A stretch of DNA of 64,000 nucleotides from an uncultured Enterocloster sp. GTDB lineage: Bacteria; Bacillota; Clostridia; Lachnospirales; Lachnospiraceae. The stretch spans positions 17,348 to 81,347 of the forward strand of contig CALWRY010000003.1 in NCBI GenBank assembly GCA_944384065.1, read 5' to 3'. Shown in pieces: positions 44,717 to 53,502 of this stretch (within the stretch, counting starts at the first letter, position 1; each line of letters begins with the position of its first letter). The notes below the pieces were generated by a model. That model ran no database searches. It was not told where the DNA came from and saw only the letters and a program-made list of their open reading frames with translations. Made by a program: the position numbers and the translations under genes.

Positions 44717-45631
44717 TCATTTATCTTCAACCGCCGTCCCAAGCCATGGTTTTGAGCGGATAAACTGCTCCATCTCCCTGTCCCAGCTGCGGACTGCCTC
44801 CGGATACAAATGGCGCAGGTTTCTGGACTCAATCCGGTAGCAAACCCGCTCCGACGGTCCCTCTCTCATTGTATAAATTTTCATTCCCGCCTCCCGCTCC
44901 AGGCGCAGCCCCATGGAGTAGGGGACAACCGCCCAACAGGAGTGGTTTTTCATAAAACTGAATGCAAGAGGCGGGGAGTTCGTCTTTAAAAAGGGCAGCT
45001 CCTTGGGATCGAACCAGTGGGAATACCAGAGATTCATGCTCTGCTCCTTCCAGTCAAACTGGCAGGCGTCCCGGATATCCAGCTCGTCAGGACGAACGAT
45101 AGGCCCCGCAAAGCGCATATCTGCGGAGGCCGCCAGTACCATCTGTTCTGTGAACATAGGAACTGCCCGGATATTTTTCTGGCGCTGATTATCTACAACA
45201 TACGCCAGATCCACCTGGCCGCCCTCCACCAATTCATACAGCCTCTCATTGCTTTTGAACATCAGGTGCATCTTGATGGTACTGCCCCGCTTCACACTGC
45301 GGTTATACAGCTCATCCAACAGATACAGTCCCATGCTCTCCACACAGCCGATAGTAATGGCGGGGTGGCGGGAGGTTTCTTTAAAGGATTCAATATCATA
45401 GCGAATTTTCTTCATCCGCTCCGCGATGGGGAAGAAGGCCTCGCCCTCCTTGGTCAGCATGCTTTGATTCTGGCCCCTGCCCCGCTCCACCAGGGTGCAG
45501 GACAATTCTTCTTCCAGGAGTTTTAATCGGTAGCTCACCGTTGACTGGGATACAAAAAGTACCTTCGCCGCTTTTGAAACGCTTCTTGTCCGGGCAACCG
45601 CCAAAAACACATCTATATTCGCCAGATCCAT
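44717..45631 (-). CDS. LysR family transcriptional regulator (cluster 1)
   Basis: A 304-aa LysR regulator with N-terminal winged helix (DVFLAVARTRSVSKAAKVLF, VSQSTVSYRLKLLEEELSC) and a C-terminal effector domain (ITIGCVESMGLYLLDELYNR). It is embedded in the minus-strand run between cupin C and cupin B, so it is likely to control the cluster and to be co-transcribed with it. SD GGAGGAAG. The double AAATATTTAAAT site upstream of cupin C is a candidate binding site, unproven. Confidence 0.93.
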   Translation of the reverse strand: MDLANIDVFLAVARTRSVSKAAKVLFVSQSTVSYRLKLLEEELSCTLVERGRGQNQSMLTKEGEAFFPIAERMKKIRYDIESFKETSRHPAITIGCVESMGLYLLDELYNRSVKRGSTIKMHLMFKSNERLYELVEGGQVDLAYVVDNQRQKNIRAVPMFTEQMVLAASADMRFAGPIVRPDELDIRDACQFDWKEQSMNLWYSHWFDPKELPFLKTNSPPLAFSFMKNHSCWAVVPYSMGLRLEREAGMKIYTMREGPSERVCYRIESRNLRHLYPEAVRSWDREMEQFIRSKPWLGTAVEDK

Positions 45632-45651
45632 TCTTCCTCCACGCCGTGTTG

Positions 45652-45695
45652 TTCAGGCGGCGGGAAAGGCGTCTCCATCCTTCCCGTCCGCCGCC
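45652..45695. repeat. GC-rich hairpin between cupin C and LysR genes
   Basis: GGCGGCGGGAA pairs with TTCCCG-(T)-CCGCCGCC across a 15-base loop with a two-base bulge. The left arm TTCAGGCGGCGGG resembles the intergenic repeat family. It could act as terminator or processing site between the two genes; no T tract is seen. Confidence 0.5.
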
Positions 45696-45714
45696 CAAAT
45701 GACTATATTCTTTC

Positions 45715-46479
45715 TTATTCCTCCGGCGCGATTGCAACCTCAGGATATCCGTCCGTAGCCAGCTCTACCCAGAAATAATTAATCTTCTGATCCGCCCGAG
45801 CCTTGCTTCCATGAGGAACTCCTCTGTCCGTGTAGGACACATCGTAGGGCTCCATCTCCACATCTCCCTGATCCGCCGTATATGTAAAGCTGGAATCCTG
45901 GAGAACAAAGTACCACTGCTCCACCACATCATGGGTGTGGGTTCCCACAAAGGACGGGCCCTCGCCTACGTTGTAGCCCATGCTGTAGCGGCCAAGCTGA
46001 CGGCCTTCCAGCATCAGATGGGAGCGCAGGTTGGATCCCGCATCGCCGGTAAAGCCTTCCGTATACCGCATTCCATCTCTGAACAGCCGGAATCTCGGGA
46101 GAACAATGTGCTGCAGTTTGAATCTGCGGATATCCCAATTATCCATGACTCCGATAAAGTGGAAGAATTCCAGATCCTCAGCTCCCGCGTGAATCTCAAT
46201 GTTGGGGTCCCTGTCAAAGTCAGGGCAGAACACCGCGCGGTCATCTATGTTATAGGCACGGTCTGTAGTGAGCACATATCCGCTTGCGGAGATAAAAGCG
46301 AAAAATTGGATCTTGTCCGTAATGGAATACAGCTCCGGCTTCCACACGCACCCCTTTTTCAGAACGCCGCGGAAGATTCTAAGATCCTTGCTGCAGCCCG
46401 GCAGTATCTCTGTACGGGCCAGTCCATCCACAAAGTTGAATTGTACATCTTTACCTTTCGCCAACTGCATTTGCTTCAT
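45715..46479 (-). CDS. Bicupin-like protein, HxH type (cluster 1, C)
   Basis: A 254-aa member of the same bicupin family but with a full metal site: THTHDVVEQWYFVL gives His181, His183 and Glu187, and RGVPHGS gives His223. N-terminal half retains ARTEILPGC, CPDFDRDPNIEIHAGAEDLEF. It is the first gene of cluster 1, behind a good promoter. Its closest relative in the window is E (55664-56410), the other HxH-type member, which suggests two functional classes, each present in both clusters. Confidence 0.77.
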   Translation of the reverse strand: MKQMQLAKGKDVQFNFVDGLARTEILPGCSKDLRIFRGVLKKGCVWKPELYSITDKIQFFAFISASGYVLTTDRAYNIDDRAVFCPDFDRDPNIEIHAGAEDLEFFHFIGVMDNWDIRRFKLQHIVLPRFRLFRDGMRYTEGFTGDAGSNLRSHLMLEGRQLGRYSMGYNVGEGPSFVGTHTHDVVEQWYFVLQDSSFTYTADQGDVEMEPYDVSYTDRGVPHGSKARADQKINYFWVELATDGYPEVAIAPEE

Positions 46480-46524
46480 TTTGCTACCCTCCTATTGGTA
46501 ATTTTTATTAATAAGGATGAGCAA

Positions 46525-46553
46525 ATTATAGTAAAACATATCCACTCTTTCAA
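46525..46553 (-). promoter_or_regulatory. Cluster 1 promoter
   Basis: Minus strand TTGAAA, 17 bases, TATAAT, about 46 bases before the cupin C start. Confidence 0.75.
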
Positions 46554-46562
46554 TTTATGTGC

Positions 46563-46597
46563 AAATATTTAAATTTTATATTGTGAAATATTTAAAT
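46563..46597. promoter_or_regulatory. Double AAATATTTAAAT site upstream of cluster 1
   Basis: The 12-base sequence AAATATTTAAAT occurs at 46563-46574 and 46586-46597, start to start 23 bases, about two helical turns, and immediately upstream of the -35. This is the position expected for an activator such as the LysR protein. In such AT-rich DNA chance is possible. Confidence 0.45.
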
Positions 46598-46669
46598 ATT
46601 CAATTAATTGGTTTTTCTTGTGCTTATAATAAAAAAAGAGATTCCGTATATGATAAAATGTCCCGCAAA

Positions 46670-46683
46670 TACGAAATATCGTA
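46670..46683. promoter_or_regulatory. Possible operator before the XRE gene
   Basis: TACGA-AATA-TCGTA inverted repeat, with TATAAT at 46729-46734 downstream but no good -35. A plausible autoregulatory site of the XRE protein. Confidence 0.3.
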
Positions 46684-46763
46684 ATTATTATACACTTTCT
46701 CGAACTATCCCGCAACGCTTTTTCGTTTTATAATATCGACATAATCGTGTGAGGATATGCAAA

Positions 46764-47114
46764 ATGATTGATATTCTTCAAAAAATCACTGAACAGCGTG
46801 AAGCAAGGAACTGGTCTTTAGCTCATTTGTCCTTCCAGGCCGGTCTTCCCCTGTCCACCGTCTCTTCCTGGTACACCGGCAAAGTCACTCCCTCTGTTTT
46901 TTCTTTAGAAAAAATCTGCGGGGCTTTCGGCATGTCGCTGGCGCAGTTTTTCTCTGAAGGAAATTATCGAGCTTTGGATCCGATAGAGCTGGAATTATTG
47001 AAGAATTGGGAACTGCTTTCCCCTAATCAGAAAAACGCTGTTTTAGAGCTGCTGCGCTCCTTTACAGAAACAGAGCGCGATACAGGAGAAGCCTTTGGTC
47101 AGGCGGAGGAATAG
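46764..47114 (+). CDS. XRE family helix-turn-helix protein
   Basis: A 116-aa protein with an N-terminal Cro/CI helix-turn-helix (ITEQREARNWSLAHLSFQAG, LPLSTVSSWYTGKVTPSVFS, LEKICGAFGMSLAQFFSE) and a short helical tail (LLSPNQKNAVLELLRSF). The ATG at 46764 has GAGG about 9 bases upstream; a GTG at 46749 has none. Target unknown. It is transcribed alone, divergent from cluster 1. Confidence 0.88.
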   Translation: MIDILQKITEQREARNWSLAHLSFQAGLPLSTVSSWYTGKVTPSVFSLEKICGAFGMSLAQFFSEGNYRALDPIELELLKNWELLSPNQKNAVLELLRSFTETERDTGEAFGQAEE

Positions 47115-47145
47115 CCTGCTTCCATGAGAGAAATTCCGGACAAAA

Positions 47146-47191
47146 GCGCCGGGCAGAAGCATATGCGTGCATTTTCTGCCCGGCGCTTTTT
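47146..47191. terminator. Bidirectional terminator between XRE and M32 genes
   Basis: 13-bp perfect stem GCGCCGGGCAGAA / TTCTGCCCGGCGC, 15-base loop, flanked by AAAA and TTTTT, between convergent genes. Confidence 0.88.
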
Positions 47192-47258
47192 CGCGTCATT
47201 TTATTATATTTTCACCGCCTGTCCCCTGCCGCGCTGCGAAGGGGCAAGCTCTTTTCTC

Positions 47259-48755
47259 TCACCTCACCCGGTAAATCCCCCTATACTTCTCCAGCAAATA
47301 CCGCACATAATAATCCGGGTTAAAGTCCTCCCCCGTCATATCCATGAGCAGCTGGCGGCTGGTCTTTAGCTTTCCGTACTGGTGAATGTGCTCCCGCAGG
47401 TATTCCCGGATAACCCGCAGCTCTCCCCGCTCCAGAAGACCGTCAAAGTCCATCTCCTTTCGCATGTGGAAGTAAATCTGTGCCCCGAAGGCGCTTCCCA
47501 GCGCGTAGGAAGGGAAGTAGCCAAAGGCTCCCTGGGCCCAGTGAATATCCTGAAGGGCGCCCTCGCCGTCGTGGGAGGGGCGCAGGCCCAGATACTTCTC
47601 ATATTTGTCCGCCCACACCTGCGGGATATCCCGCACATCCATATCCTCTTCGATTAAAAGTTTCTCTATCTCATAGCGGATCAGCACGTGAAGGCTGTAG
47701 GTCAGCTCGTCGGCCTCCGTGCGGATAAGTCCGGGCTCCACTTTGTTCACCGCAGCCACAAAAGCCTCCCTTGGAATCTCCCCAAGCTCGTCGGGAAACA
47801 GGGCCCTGAGTTTCTCATAGATCGGCATCCAGAAGAATGGGCTCCGTCCAATCATATTTTCAAAAAACCGGGACTGGGACTCATGCATGCCCATGCTGGC
47901 CCCCTGCCCTGCAGGCGTCAGCGTCAAATCGTCCCGGATGCCCATTTCATAAATTCCGTGTCCCGCCTCATGGATCACGGAAAACAGGGAGCTGTCCACC
48001 CGGTCCGTGTAGTGGGTGGTAATCCGCACATCCCTGTTGTGGAGATTGGTGGTAAACGGATGGGCGCTGACCCCAAGCACGCCTTTTTCAAAGTCAAAGC
48101 CCACATACTCCGCCAGGAACCTTGCCAGCTTCTCCTGCTTATCCGCCGGATAATCGCCCTTGAGGAAGCTGTCGTCGATCCGCCGGCCTTTCACCTGGAT
48201 CTGCTGCAGAAACGGCGCCACCTCTTCCTTTATCTGCCCGAAAAATACATCCAGGTTTTTCATGGAAAACCCTTTTTCATACTCCTCAAGCATCACGTCA
48301 TACAGGGCCTCCCCCTGCTTTGCCCGGTATCCGGCAAACTTTTTCTGGTACTGTATAATAGCGGATAAAGTAGGGGCAAATGCCGCGAAATTCCTGTCTT
48401 TCTTGGCCTGGGCCCAGACAGCTCCGGCCTGGGCCGTCAGCCGGGCAAATGCCTGGTACTCCTCCCGTGGAATGCATTTGATCCGTTCTAACTCCTCTGC
48501 AAGTTCCCGGACATTGGCAGCCTCCGCCTCGGTGAGTTCCTCATTTCCCTCCCGGCACACAGCCAGAAGGGTTCCAAATTCCCCGCCCGTAAGAATGGAA
48601 AAATATTCCCCGGAAAGGCTTCCGATAACCTCTGCCGTGAGAGGCCCTGCCTGACGGGGGGCAAGGGTCTCATTGTCCCATTCAAACAGCGTCATGGCAG
48701 TTTTTATGGCCATGGCTCTGTCCATATATTCTTTTAACGCGTCGTATGCCCGCAT
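47259..48755 (-). CDS. M32 family carboxypeptidase
   Basis: A 498-aa zinc carboxypeptidase of the Taq type. The HExxH motif is at His262-Glu263-His266 in SVIHEAGHGIYEMG, followed by GMHESQSRFFENMIGRS giving the third ligand, and DVRDIPQVWADKYEKYLG near the C-terminus. No signal peptide; cytoplasmic peptide trimming is expected. Own promoter upstream. Next to iadA, divergent, suggesting a small peptide-utilisation area. Confidence 0.95.
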   Translation of the reverse strand: MRAYDALKEYMDRAMAIKTAMTLFEWDNETLAPRQAGPLTAEVIGSLSGEYFSILTGGEFGTLLAVCREGNEELTEAEAANVRELAEELERIKCIPREEYQAFARLTAQAGAVWAQAKKDRNFAAFAPTLSAIIQYQKKFAGYRAKQGEALYDVMLEEYEKGFSMKNLDVFFGQIKEEVAPFLQQIQVKGRRIDDSFLKGDYPADKQEKLARFLAEYVGFDFEKGVLGVSAHPFTTNLHNRDVRITTHYTDRVDSSLFSVIHEAGHGIYEMGIRDDLTLTPAGQGASMGMHESQSRFFENMIGRSPFFWMPIYEKLRALFPDELGEIPREAFVAAVNKVEPGLIRTEADELTYSLHVLIRYEIEKLLIEEDMDVRDIPQVWADKYEKYLGLRPSHDGEGALQDIHWAQGAFGYFPSYALGSAFGAQIYFHMRKEMDFDGLLERGELRVIREYLREHIHQYGKLKTSRQLLMDMTGEDFNPDYYVRYLLEKYRGIYRVR

Positions 48756-48811
48756 CGCTTATTTCTCCTTTCATCGGACTCACCTATTGTATCCAAAAAC
48801 ATCTCCCGTGA

Positions 48812-48840
48812 ATCATACCACAAAATAACGTTTCTTCCAA
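48812..48840 (-). promoter_or_regulatory. Promoter of the M32 carboxypeptidase gene
   Basis: Minus strand TTGGAA, 17 bases, TATGAT, about 57 bases upstream of the start. Confidence 0.65.
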
Positions 48841-48875
48841 TATAAACCAGGCGGCAAGACCCCACAAACTTTTGG

Positions 48876-48904
48876 TTGTTTCTGCCACTTTATTGTGCTA
48901 TAAT
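48876..48904 (+). promoter_or_regulatory. iadA promoter
   Basis: TTGTTT, 17 bases, TATAAT, 40 bases before the iadA start. Confidence 0.65.
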
Positions 48905-48944
48905 GCTAAACAGAACGCTAATTGAGAAAGGCGGGTATACGATT

Positions 48945-50117
48945 ATGGATCTGCTCCTTATTAAAAATGCAGATGTTTACGCCCCCAGCCATCTTGGACG
49001 GCAGGATGTGCTTATAAGCGGCGGGAAGATAGTAAAGATGGGAACGGATCTGGAAGCTTCCTACGGCTCCCTGTCCGTGGAGGTGGTGGACGCTTCCGGC
49101 CTGGTGATGACACCCGGCTTTGTGGATCAGCACGTACACGTCATAGGAGCCGGCGGTGAGGCCGGCTATTTCAGCCGCACGCCGGAGATGCGGATCTCCC
49201 AGATTGTGCCCCACGGCATCACCACTGTCGTAGGCCTCCACGGAACGGACGGCACGGCGCGCACCATCGAGGCGCTCTACGCCAAGGTCTGTTCCCTGGA
49301 GCAGGAGGGAATCACCGCCCGTATGCTCACCGGATCCTTTGAGATGCCCTCCGCTACCCTGGCGGGATCCGTGCGGCGGGATATTCTCTTTGTGGACAAG
49401 GTAATCGGCGCAAAGACTGCCATCTCTGACCGCCGTTCCTCCCAGCCCACCCGGGCGGAGATTGAACACCTTGTGGCGGAGGCCTACACCGCCGGACTGG
49501 TGAGCGGCAAGCGGGGTTACACCCACATCCATATGGGGAACGGGAAGCGCCGCCTTTCCATGCTCATGGATATCATCCGGGAGACCGAGCTTCCGCCTTA
49601 TCTGATGATTCCCACCCACATCAACCGGGACGAGGGGCTGTTTGCCCAGTCCATAGAATTCGCTAAGCTGGGCGGTATTGTGGATATCACCTCCGGCATC
49701 GCCCCGGAATACGGCTTTGAGGGCACTATCAAGCCCAGCCAGGCCATCCGCCGTCTCTTGGAGGCCGGCGTGGACGTCCGTCAGATTACCATGAGCTCCG
49801 ATGCCAACGGCTGCATGGCCGTCTACGACAGCCAGGGTAATTACGCGGGACTCTGCGTCACCACAGTTGAGACCATCCACAAGGAATTCTGCTGCCTGGT
49901 AAAGGAGGAGTCCATTCCTATGGAGACCGCCCTCCAGGTCATCACCGCAAGCCCTGCGGCGGCCATCGGCATGTACCCCCAGAAGGGGCAGCTGGCTGTG
50001 GGATCGGACGCGGATCTGGTTCTCATGGATTCGGATCTCTCCATCCGCCAGGTCTATGCCATGGGGCGCCTGGCCGCAAAGGACGGCATATCGATCCTGA
50101 AGGGAGCTTTCGAATAG
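48945..50117 (+). CDS. iadA: Isoaspartyl dipeptidase (beta-aspartyl-peptidase)
   Basis: A 390-aa amidohydrolase. Metal residues are in PGFVDQHVHVIGAGGE, the bridging lysine in GAKTAISDRRSSQPT (known to be carbamylated in E. coli IadA), IHMGNGKRR, PTHINRDEGL and the Asp in TMSSDANGCM. It cleaves beta-aspartyl dipeptides formed from damaged proteins. Start 48945 follows GAGAAAGGCGGG; the earlier ATG at 48876 overlaps the promoter. The transporter gene 109 bases downstream is probably co-expressed. Confidence 0.94.
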   Translation: MDLLLIKNADVYAPSHLGRQDVLISGGKIVKMGTDLEASYGSLSVEVVDASGLVMTPGFVDQHVHVIGAGGEAGYFSRTPEMRISQIVPHGITTVVGLHGTDGTARTIEALYAKVCSLEQEGITARMLTGSFEMPSATLAGSVRRDILFVDKVIGAKTAISDRRSSQPTRAEIEHLVAEAYTAGLVSGKRGYTHIHMGNGKRRLSMLMDIIRETELPPYLMIPTHINRDEGLFAQSIEFAKLGGIVDITSGIAPEYGFEGTIKPSQAIRRLLEAGVDVRQITMSSDANGCMAVYDSQGNYAGLCVTTVETIHKEFCCLVKEESIPMETALQVITASPAAAIGMYPQKGQLAVGSDADLVLMDSDLSIRQVYAMGRLAAKDGISILKGAFE

Positions 50118-50226
50118 CCTTCCGCAGGTTCTCTCCCAAAGCGAGTAACCAGATGGGACGGCCCCCTTTCCACACCTGTTTTGCGCTGTCCCCTCGGTTT
50201 ACCATAAAAAACAAAGGAGTATGAGT

Positions 50227-51669
50227 ATGAGCAATTCATCAAACAAACCTGAAAAGCACAAAGGGCTCCCCAAGCTTTTTACCATGGAGATGCCCCACAC
50301 GTACCTGCTGATTTTTACCATCCTGATCATCTGTGCCCTGCTGACTTACATTATTCCCGCAGGCCAGTTTGACACAGCGCCCAATGAAACCGGCCGGGAG
50401 ATCCTGATTCCTGGAACTTTCCACGCCGTGGAGCAGTCCCCCGTCTCTCTGTATCAGTTTTTTAACGCCATCCCCACCGGTCTCTCGGAGATGTCTTCCC
50501 TGATTTTCTTCGTGATGATCGCCGGCGGATCTTTCGCCATCATCAATGCCACCCAGACCATCGACATTGTGATCAACAAGCTGGTGAAAGCCCTGGAGGG
50601 AAAAGAGCACCTGATCGTATTTGTGATCATGTTCCTGTTCTCCCTGCTTGGCGGCCTCATCGGCTTTGATTCGGAATGCGTGATTTTCGTGCCCATCTGT
50701 ATTACGCTGGCCCGGCGCATGGGCTATGACAGCATCACCGGCATCGCCATGGTTATGTGCGGCGCCTTCGTGGGAAGCTCCGTGGGAACTTTCAACCCCT
50801 ACGCCACGGCCGTAGCCCAGGGCATCGTGGGCTTGCCCATATTCTCCGGCGCGTGGTACCGCATGATCATGCATGTGGTAATCCTGATCGCAGTTGTTGT
50901 CTATACCACCTGGTACGCAGAGCGTGTCAAGAAGGATCCCACCCGCAGCTACTGCTACAATGTGGAGCAGGCCCATCTTAAAAGCGGCAAAGTGGACCAG
51001 CTGAACTACACCACAACAACTACGCTCAGCGTCCGCAACACCCTGGTGCTTATCACCATGGTTGCAGGTTTTGCCATCATCATCTACGGCGCTCTGGAAA
51101 TGGACTGGTTCGCCAGTGAGATGGCCCCCATTTTCCTGGCCATGGGCATCATTGCAGGCGTTGTTGGCGGCTTAAGCGGCAACAAGATCTGCCAGACCTG
51201 GATCGAGGGCGCACGCTCCATGATGTTCGCCTGCCTGGTTATCGGCATGGGGCGCGGCATCCTGGTGGTTATGGAGGACGGCATGATTTTCCACACCATT
51301 TTAAATGCCCTTGCGGGCGTTCTCTCCATCCTGCCCAGCTCCCTCATCGCTGTGGGAATGTTTGTCATCAACATCATTATCAACTTCTTCGTTCCCTCAG
51401 GCAGCGGCCTTGCAGCCCTGGTTATGCCCCTGATGGGCCCCTTGGCTCAGATGACCGGCATCACCGCCCAGACTGCGGTTATCGCCTTCCAGTGCGCGGC
51501 GGGCTTCTCTGACTGTGTGATTCCCACCAGCTCCACCACCAACGCCTGTATCGGAGCCGGCGGCGTCAACTTCCTCCAGTGGATCCGTTTTGCCGGAAAG
51601 CTGGCCCTGATCGAGTGGGGGCTGAGTATTGTGTTTATCGTGATTGCGACTATGATCCATCTGGCATAG
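50227..51669 (+). CDS. YfcC family transporter
   Basis: A 480-aa membrane protein with about twelve helices, of the YfcC/C4-dicarboxylate-like group (PHTYLLIFTILIICALLTYI, IPAGQFD, LGGLIGFDSECVIFVPICI, FVPSGSGLAALVMPLMGPLA, SDCVIPTSSTTNACIG). Substrates in the family are uncertain, with amino acids, peptides or dicarboxylates proposed. Position after iadA suggests uptake of aspartyl dipeptides or export of aspartate. ATG at 50227 is 7 bases from GGAG; the ATG at 50221 is only 1 base away. Confidence 0.9.
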   Translation: MSNSSNKPEKHKGLPKLFTMEMPHTYLLIFTILIICALLTYIIPAGQFDTAPNETGREILIPGTFHAVEQSPVSLYQFFNAIPTGLSEMSSLIFFVMIAGGSFAIINATQTIDIVINKLVKALEGKEHLIVFVIMFLFSLLGGLIGFDSECVIFVPICITLARRMGYDSITGIAMVMCGAFVGSSVGTFNPYATAVAQGIVGLPIFSGAWYRMIMHVVILIAVVVYTTWYAERVKKDPTRSYCYNVEQAHLKSGKVDQLNYTTTTTLSVRNTLVLITMVAGFAIIIYGALEMDWFASEMAPIFLAMGIIAGVVGGLSGNKICQTWIEGARSMMFACLVIGMGRGILVVMEDGMIFHTILNALAGVLSILPSSLIAVGMFVINIIINFFVPSGSGLAALVMPLMGPLAQMTGITAQTAVIAFQCAAGFSDCVIPTSSTTNACIGAGGVNFLQWIRFAGKLALIEWGLSIVFIVIATMIHLA

Positions 51670-51677
51670 TCATTACT

Positions 51678-51724
51678 AAAAGGGAGCTCCCTTCAGGACT
51701 TTTTCCTGAAAAGGGCTCCCTTTT
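51678..51724 (+). terminator. iadA-yfcC operon terminator
   Basis: AAAAGGGAGC and CAGGA pair with TCCTG and GCTCCCTTTT around a 5-base loop, with small internal asymmetry, 8 bases after the stop. Confidence 0.8.
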
Positions 51725-51791
51725 CTATACTCTGAAAATCTCGCCGCTGGCAGGCGGCATGCATTCTGGGATGCCCAATGCGCCTGCCCGC

Positions 51792-52076
51792 TTAAAGCTT
51801 CGCCGCTTTCCTAAAATCCTCCAAATTGGCTGCAGCGGCGGCAGCCTTCAGCCAATCCGTCAGAACCTTCGAGTCCTTCTGCGACAGGATCGTTTCCCTC
51901 AGCGAGGACGGTATCTGCCCCAGATCCTCCAGCAATGCCAGCACGGACAGGCAGCGTCCCTCGGTTCTTCCTTCTATTTTTCCTTCTATTTTTCCTTCGG
52001 TTCTTCCTTCTGCGCGGCCTTTCACTCGCTCCCGCTCCATCTTATCCGCAAACAATTCATTTAATGCATTGCACAT
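51792..52076 (-). CDS. Short tail-like protein of Rpn/PD-(D/E)XK transposase-type nuclease
   Basis: A 94-aa ORF. It begins MCNALNELFADKMERERVKG, then Gly/Glu/Arg repeats (EGRTEG, KIEG) and a helical end. This matches the C-terminal tail usual in Rpn-like putative transposases, without the nuclease core, so it is probably a truncated remnant; it has an SD (AAGGAAGG) and might still be translated. It lies 24 bases after a MATE gene in the same direction. Confidence 0.5.
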   Translation of the reverse strand: MCNALNELFADKMERERVKGRAEGRTEGKIEGKIEGRTEGRCLSVLALLEDLGQIPSSLRETILSQKDSKVLTDWLKAAAAAANLEDFRKAAKL

Positions 52077-52100
52077 TTTCTCACCTTCCTTTGACACAAA

Positions 52101-53492
52101 CTACATTCCTTTGTCTATTGGCATTACAGCACTCCCCTGTATCCGCCTCTTCAAATACACATAACAGGGAATCGATACCACCGGCAGCGACACCAGCCAC
52201 GCCATCCCGTCATGCAGGTAGTAAGCGTACTCTCCCCACACCGACGGTCCCAACTGCACTGTCAATATCCTCGCTGCCATCTGCAGCACGCCCGCTATCG
52301 CCGCGTACTTCGGGAATCCCAGCGTCTGGATCGTCACACGGTGCAGGTACATGGGCGTCATCACAAACATGGACGGCAATATCACCAGGATATTTCGCAT
52401 CGCCACCTCATACGCCCTCTCATAGGCCAAAGCATCCTCTGACGATAAAAACAGCGGCAGTATCCAGCCCTCTGTCCCCATCACCAGCACGGTCATCACG
52501 CCCATCATGAGAACTCCTATCTTTAAGGATTCCAGTAACCCCTTCCGGATCCTCTTATACTTCCCCGCTCCCAGGTTCTGTCCCACATACACGCTGGTCC
52601 CGGTCTGCAGCGCCATAATCACAGCCTCCATAATGCTGAATATCTTCATGCACGCCGCTATCCCCGCTGTGAACGAAGATCCCAGCGCATTGGTCCTCTG
52701 CTCCACAAACATCCCTCCCAACGCGATGATCAGGCTGTTGAACAGCATGGGCCACCACAGCTGCAATAGCTGCTTCACTATCGCCGGGTGAATGCGCAGC
52801 TCCTCCCTTCCAATGTGAAACTCCGGCGTCCGCACCAGCACTGCCAGCGCTATCACCATGGCGGCCGCCTGGGCGATCCAGGTGGCCACCGCCGCTCCCC
52901 ACACGCCCCAGCCAAACACCAGCACGAACACCAGATCCAGCACGATATTTACCACCGTAGACACCAGCATGGACACAAAGGTGATGCTGCTGTTCCCGTA
53001 GGCCCGAAGGAGGCTGACCGCGATGTTGTAGACCAGGCCGATGGGGATCATGTAGATAAAAACAATCAGATAGTCCGTGGTCATGGATATGACATTGGGC
53101 TGGACGTTCAGGACGCGCAAAATAAAGGGCACTGCGGCCCGCAGGATGACGGTGAGGGGAATCCCCAGCACCGCGCAGGCAATCACCGCTGTGCCGATCA
53201 CATCCCGGAATCCCTTCAAGTCCCGGTTTCCCACCCGGACAGAGGCAGCGATGCTGAAGGCATTTGCCGTATCCCGGAAAAGAGCGCTGATCATCCAGCA
53301 CAGCCAGCTGACGCAGCCGATGGACGCCAGGGCGTCCACCCCTATGAACCGGCCCACCACCACGGCGTCCACAATCGAGTACAGCTGCTGAAATAAATTT
53401 CCAAAAATCAACGGGATAGAAAAACGCAGGATTAAACCTGCGCTCTTTCCGGTTGTCATATCCTGCGGGGAGCTTAAAGCACTGTGTTTCAT
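52101..53492 (-). CDS. MATE family efflux transporter (cluster 2, distal)
   Basis: A 463-aa protein with about twelve helices (SAGLILRFSIPLIFGNLFQQ, LYSIVDAVVVGRFIGVDAL, TAGIAACMKIFSIMEAVIMA). Typical MATE length. An ATG at 53516 overlaps the previous gene but lacks an SD; 53492 has AGGA 5 bases upstream. It is the last gene of cluster 2 and follows a second, divergent MATE gene. Confidence 0.9.
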   Translation of the reverse strand: MKHSALSSPQDMTTGKSAGLILRFSIPLIFGNLFQQLYSIVDAVVVGRFIGVDALASIGCVSWLCWMISALFRDTANAFSIAASVRVGNRDLKGFRDVIGTAVIACAVLGIPLTVILRAAVPFILRVLNVQPNVISMTTDYLIVFIYMIPIGLVYNIAVSLLRAYGNSSITFVSMLVSTVVNIVLDLVFVLVFGWGVWGAAVATWIAQAAAMVIALAVLVRTPEFHIGREELRIHPAIVKQLLQLWWPMLFNSLIIALGGMFVEQRTNALGSSFTAGIAACMKIFSIMEAVIMALQTGTSVYVGQNLGAGKYKRIRKGLLESLKIGVLMMGVMTVLVMGTEGWILPLFLSSEDALAYERAYEVAMRNILVILPSMFVMTPMYLHRVTIQTLGFPKYAAIAGVLQMAARILTVQLGPSVWGEYAYYLHDGMAWLVSLPVVSIPCYVYLKRRIQGSAVMPIDKGM

Positions 53493-53502
53493 TTTCATCC
53501 TA

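Noticed and set aside
43175-46479. Assignment of the bicupins as ureidoglycine aminohydrolase (allE)
   Set aside because: Length and two-cupin layout are similar, but no other allantoin genes are nearby and the motif spacing is not clearly that family.
48918-49880. 320-codon minus-strand open frame
   Set aside because: Antisense to iadA, shadow frame.
51960-52015. Pyrimidine-rich tandem repeats
   Set aside because: In-frame EGR/EGK repeats of the Rpn-type tail, common in that family.
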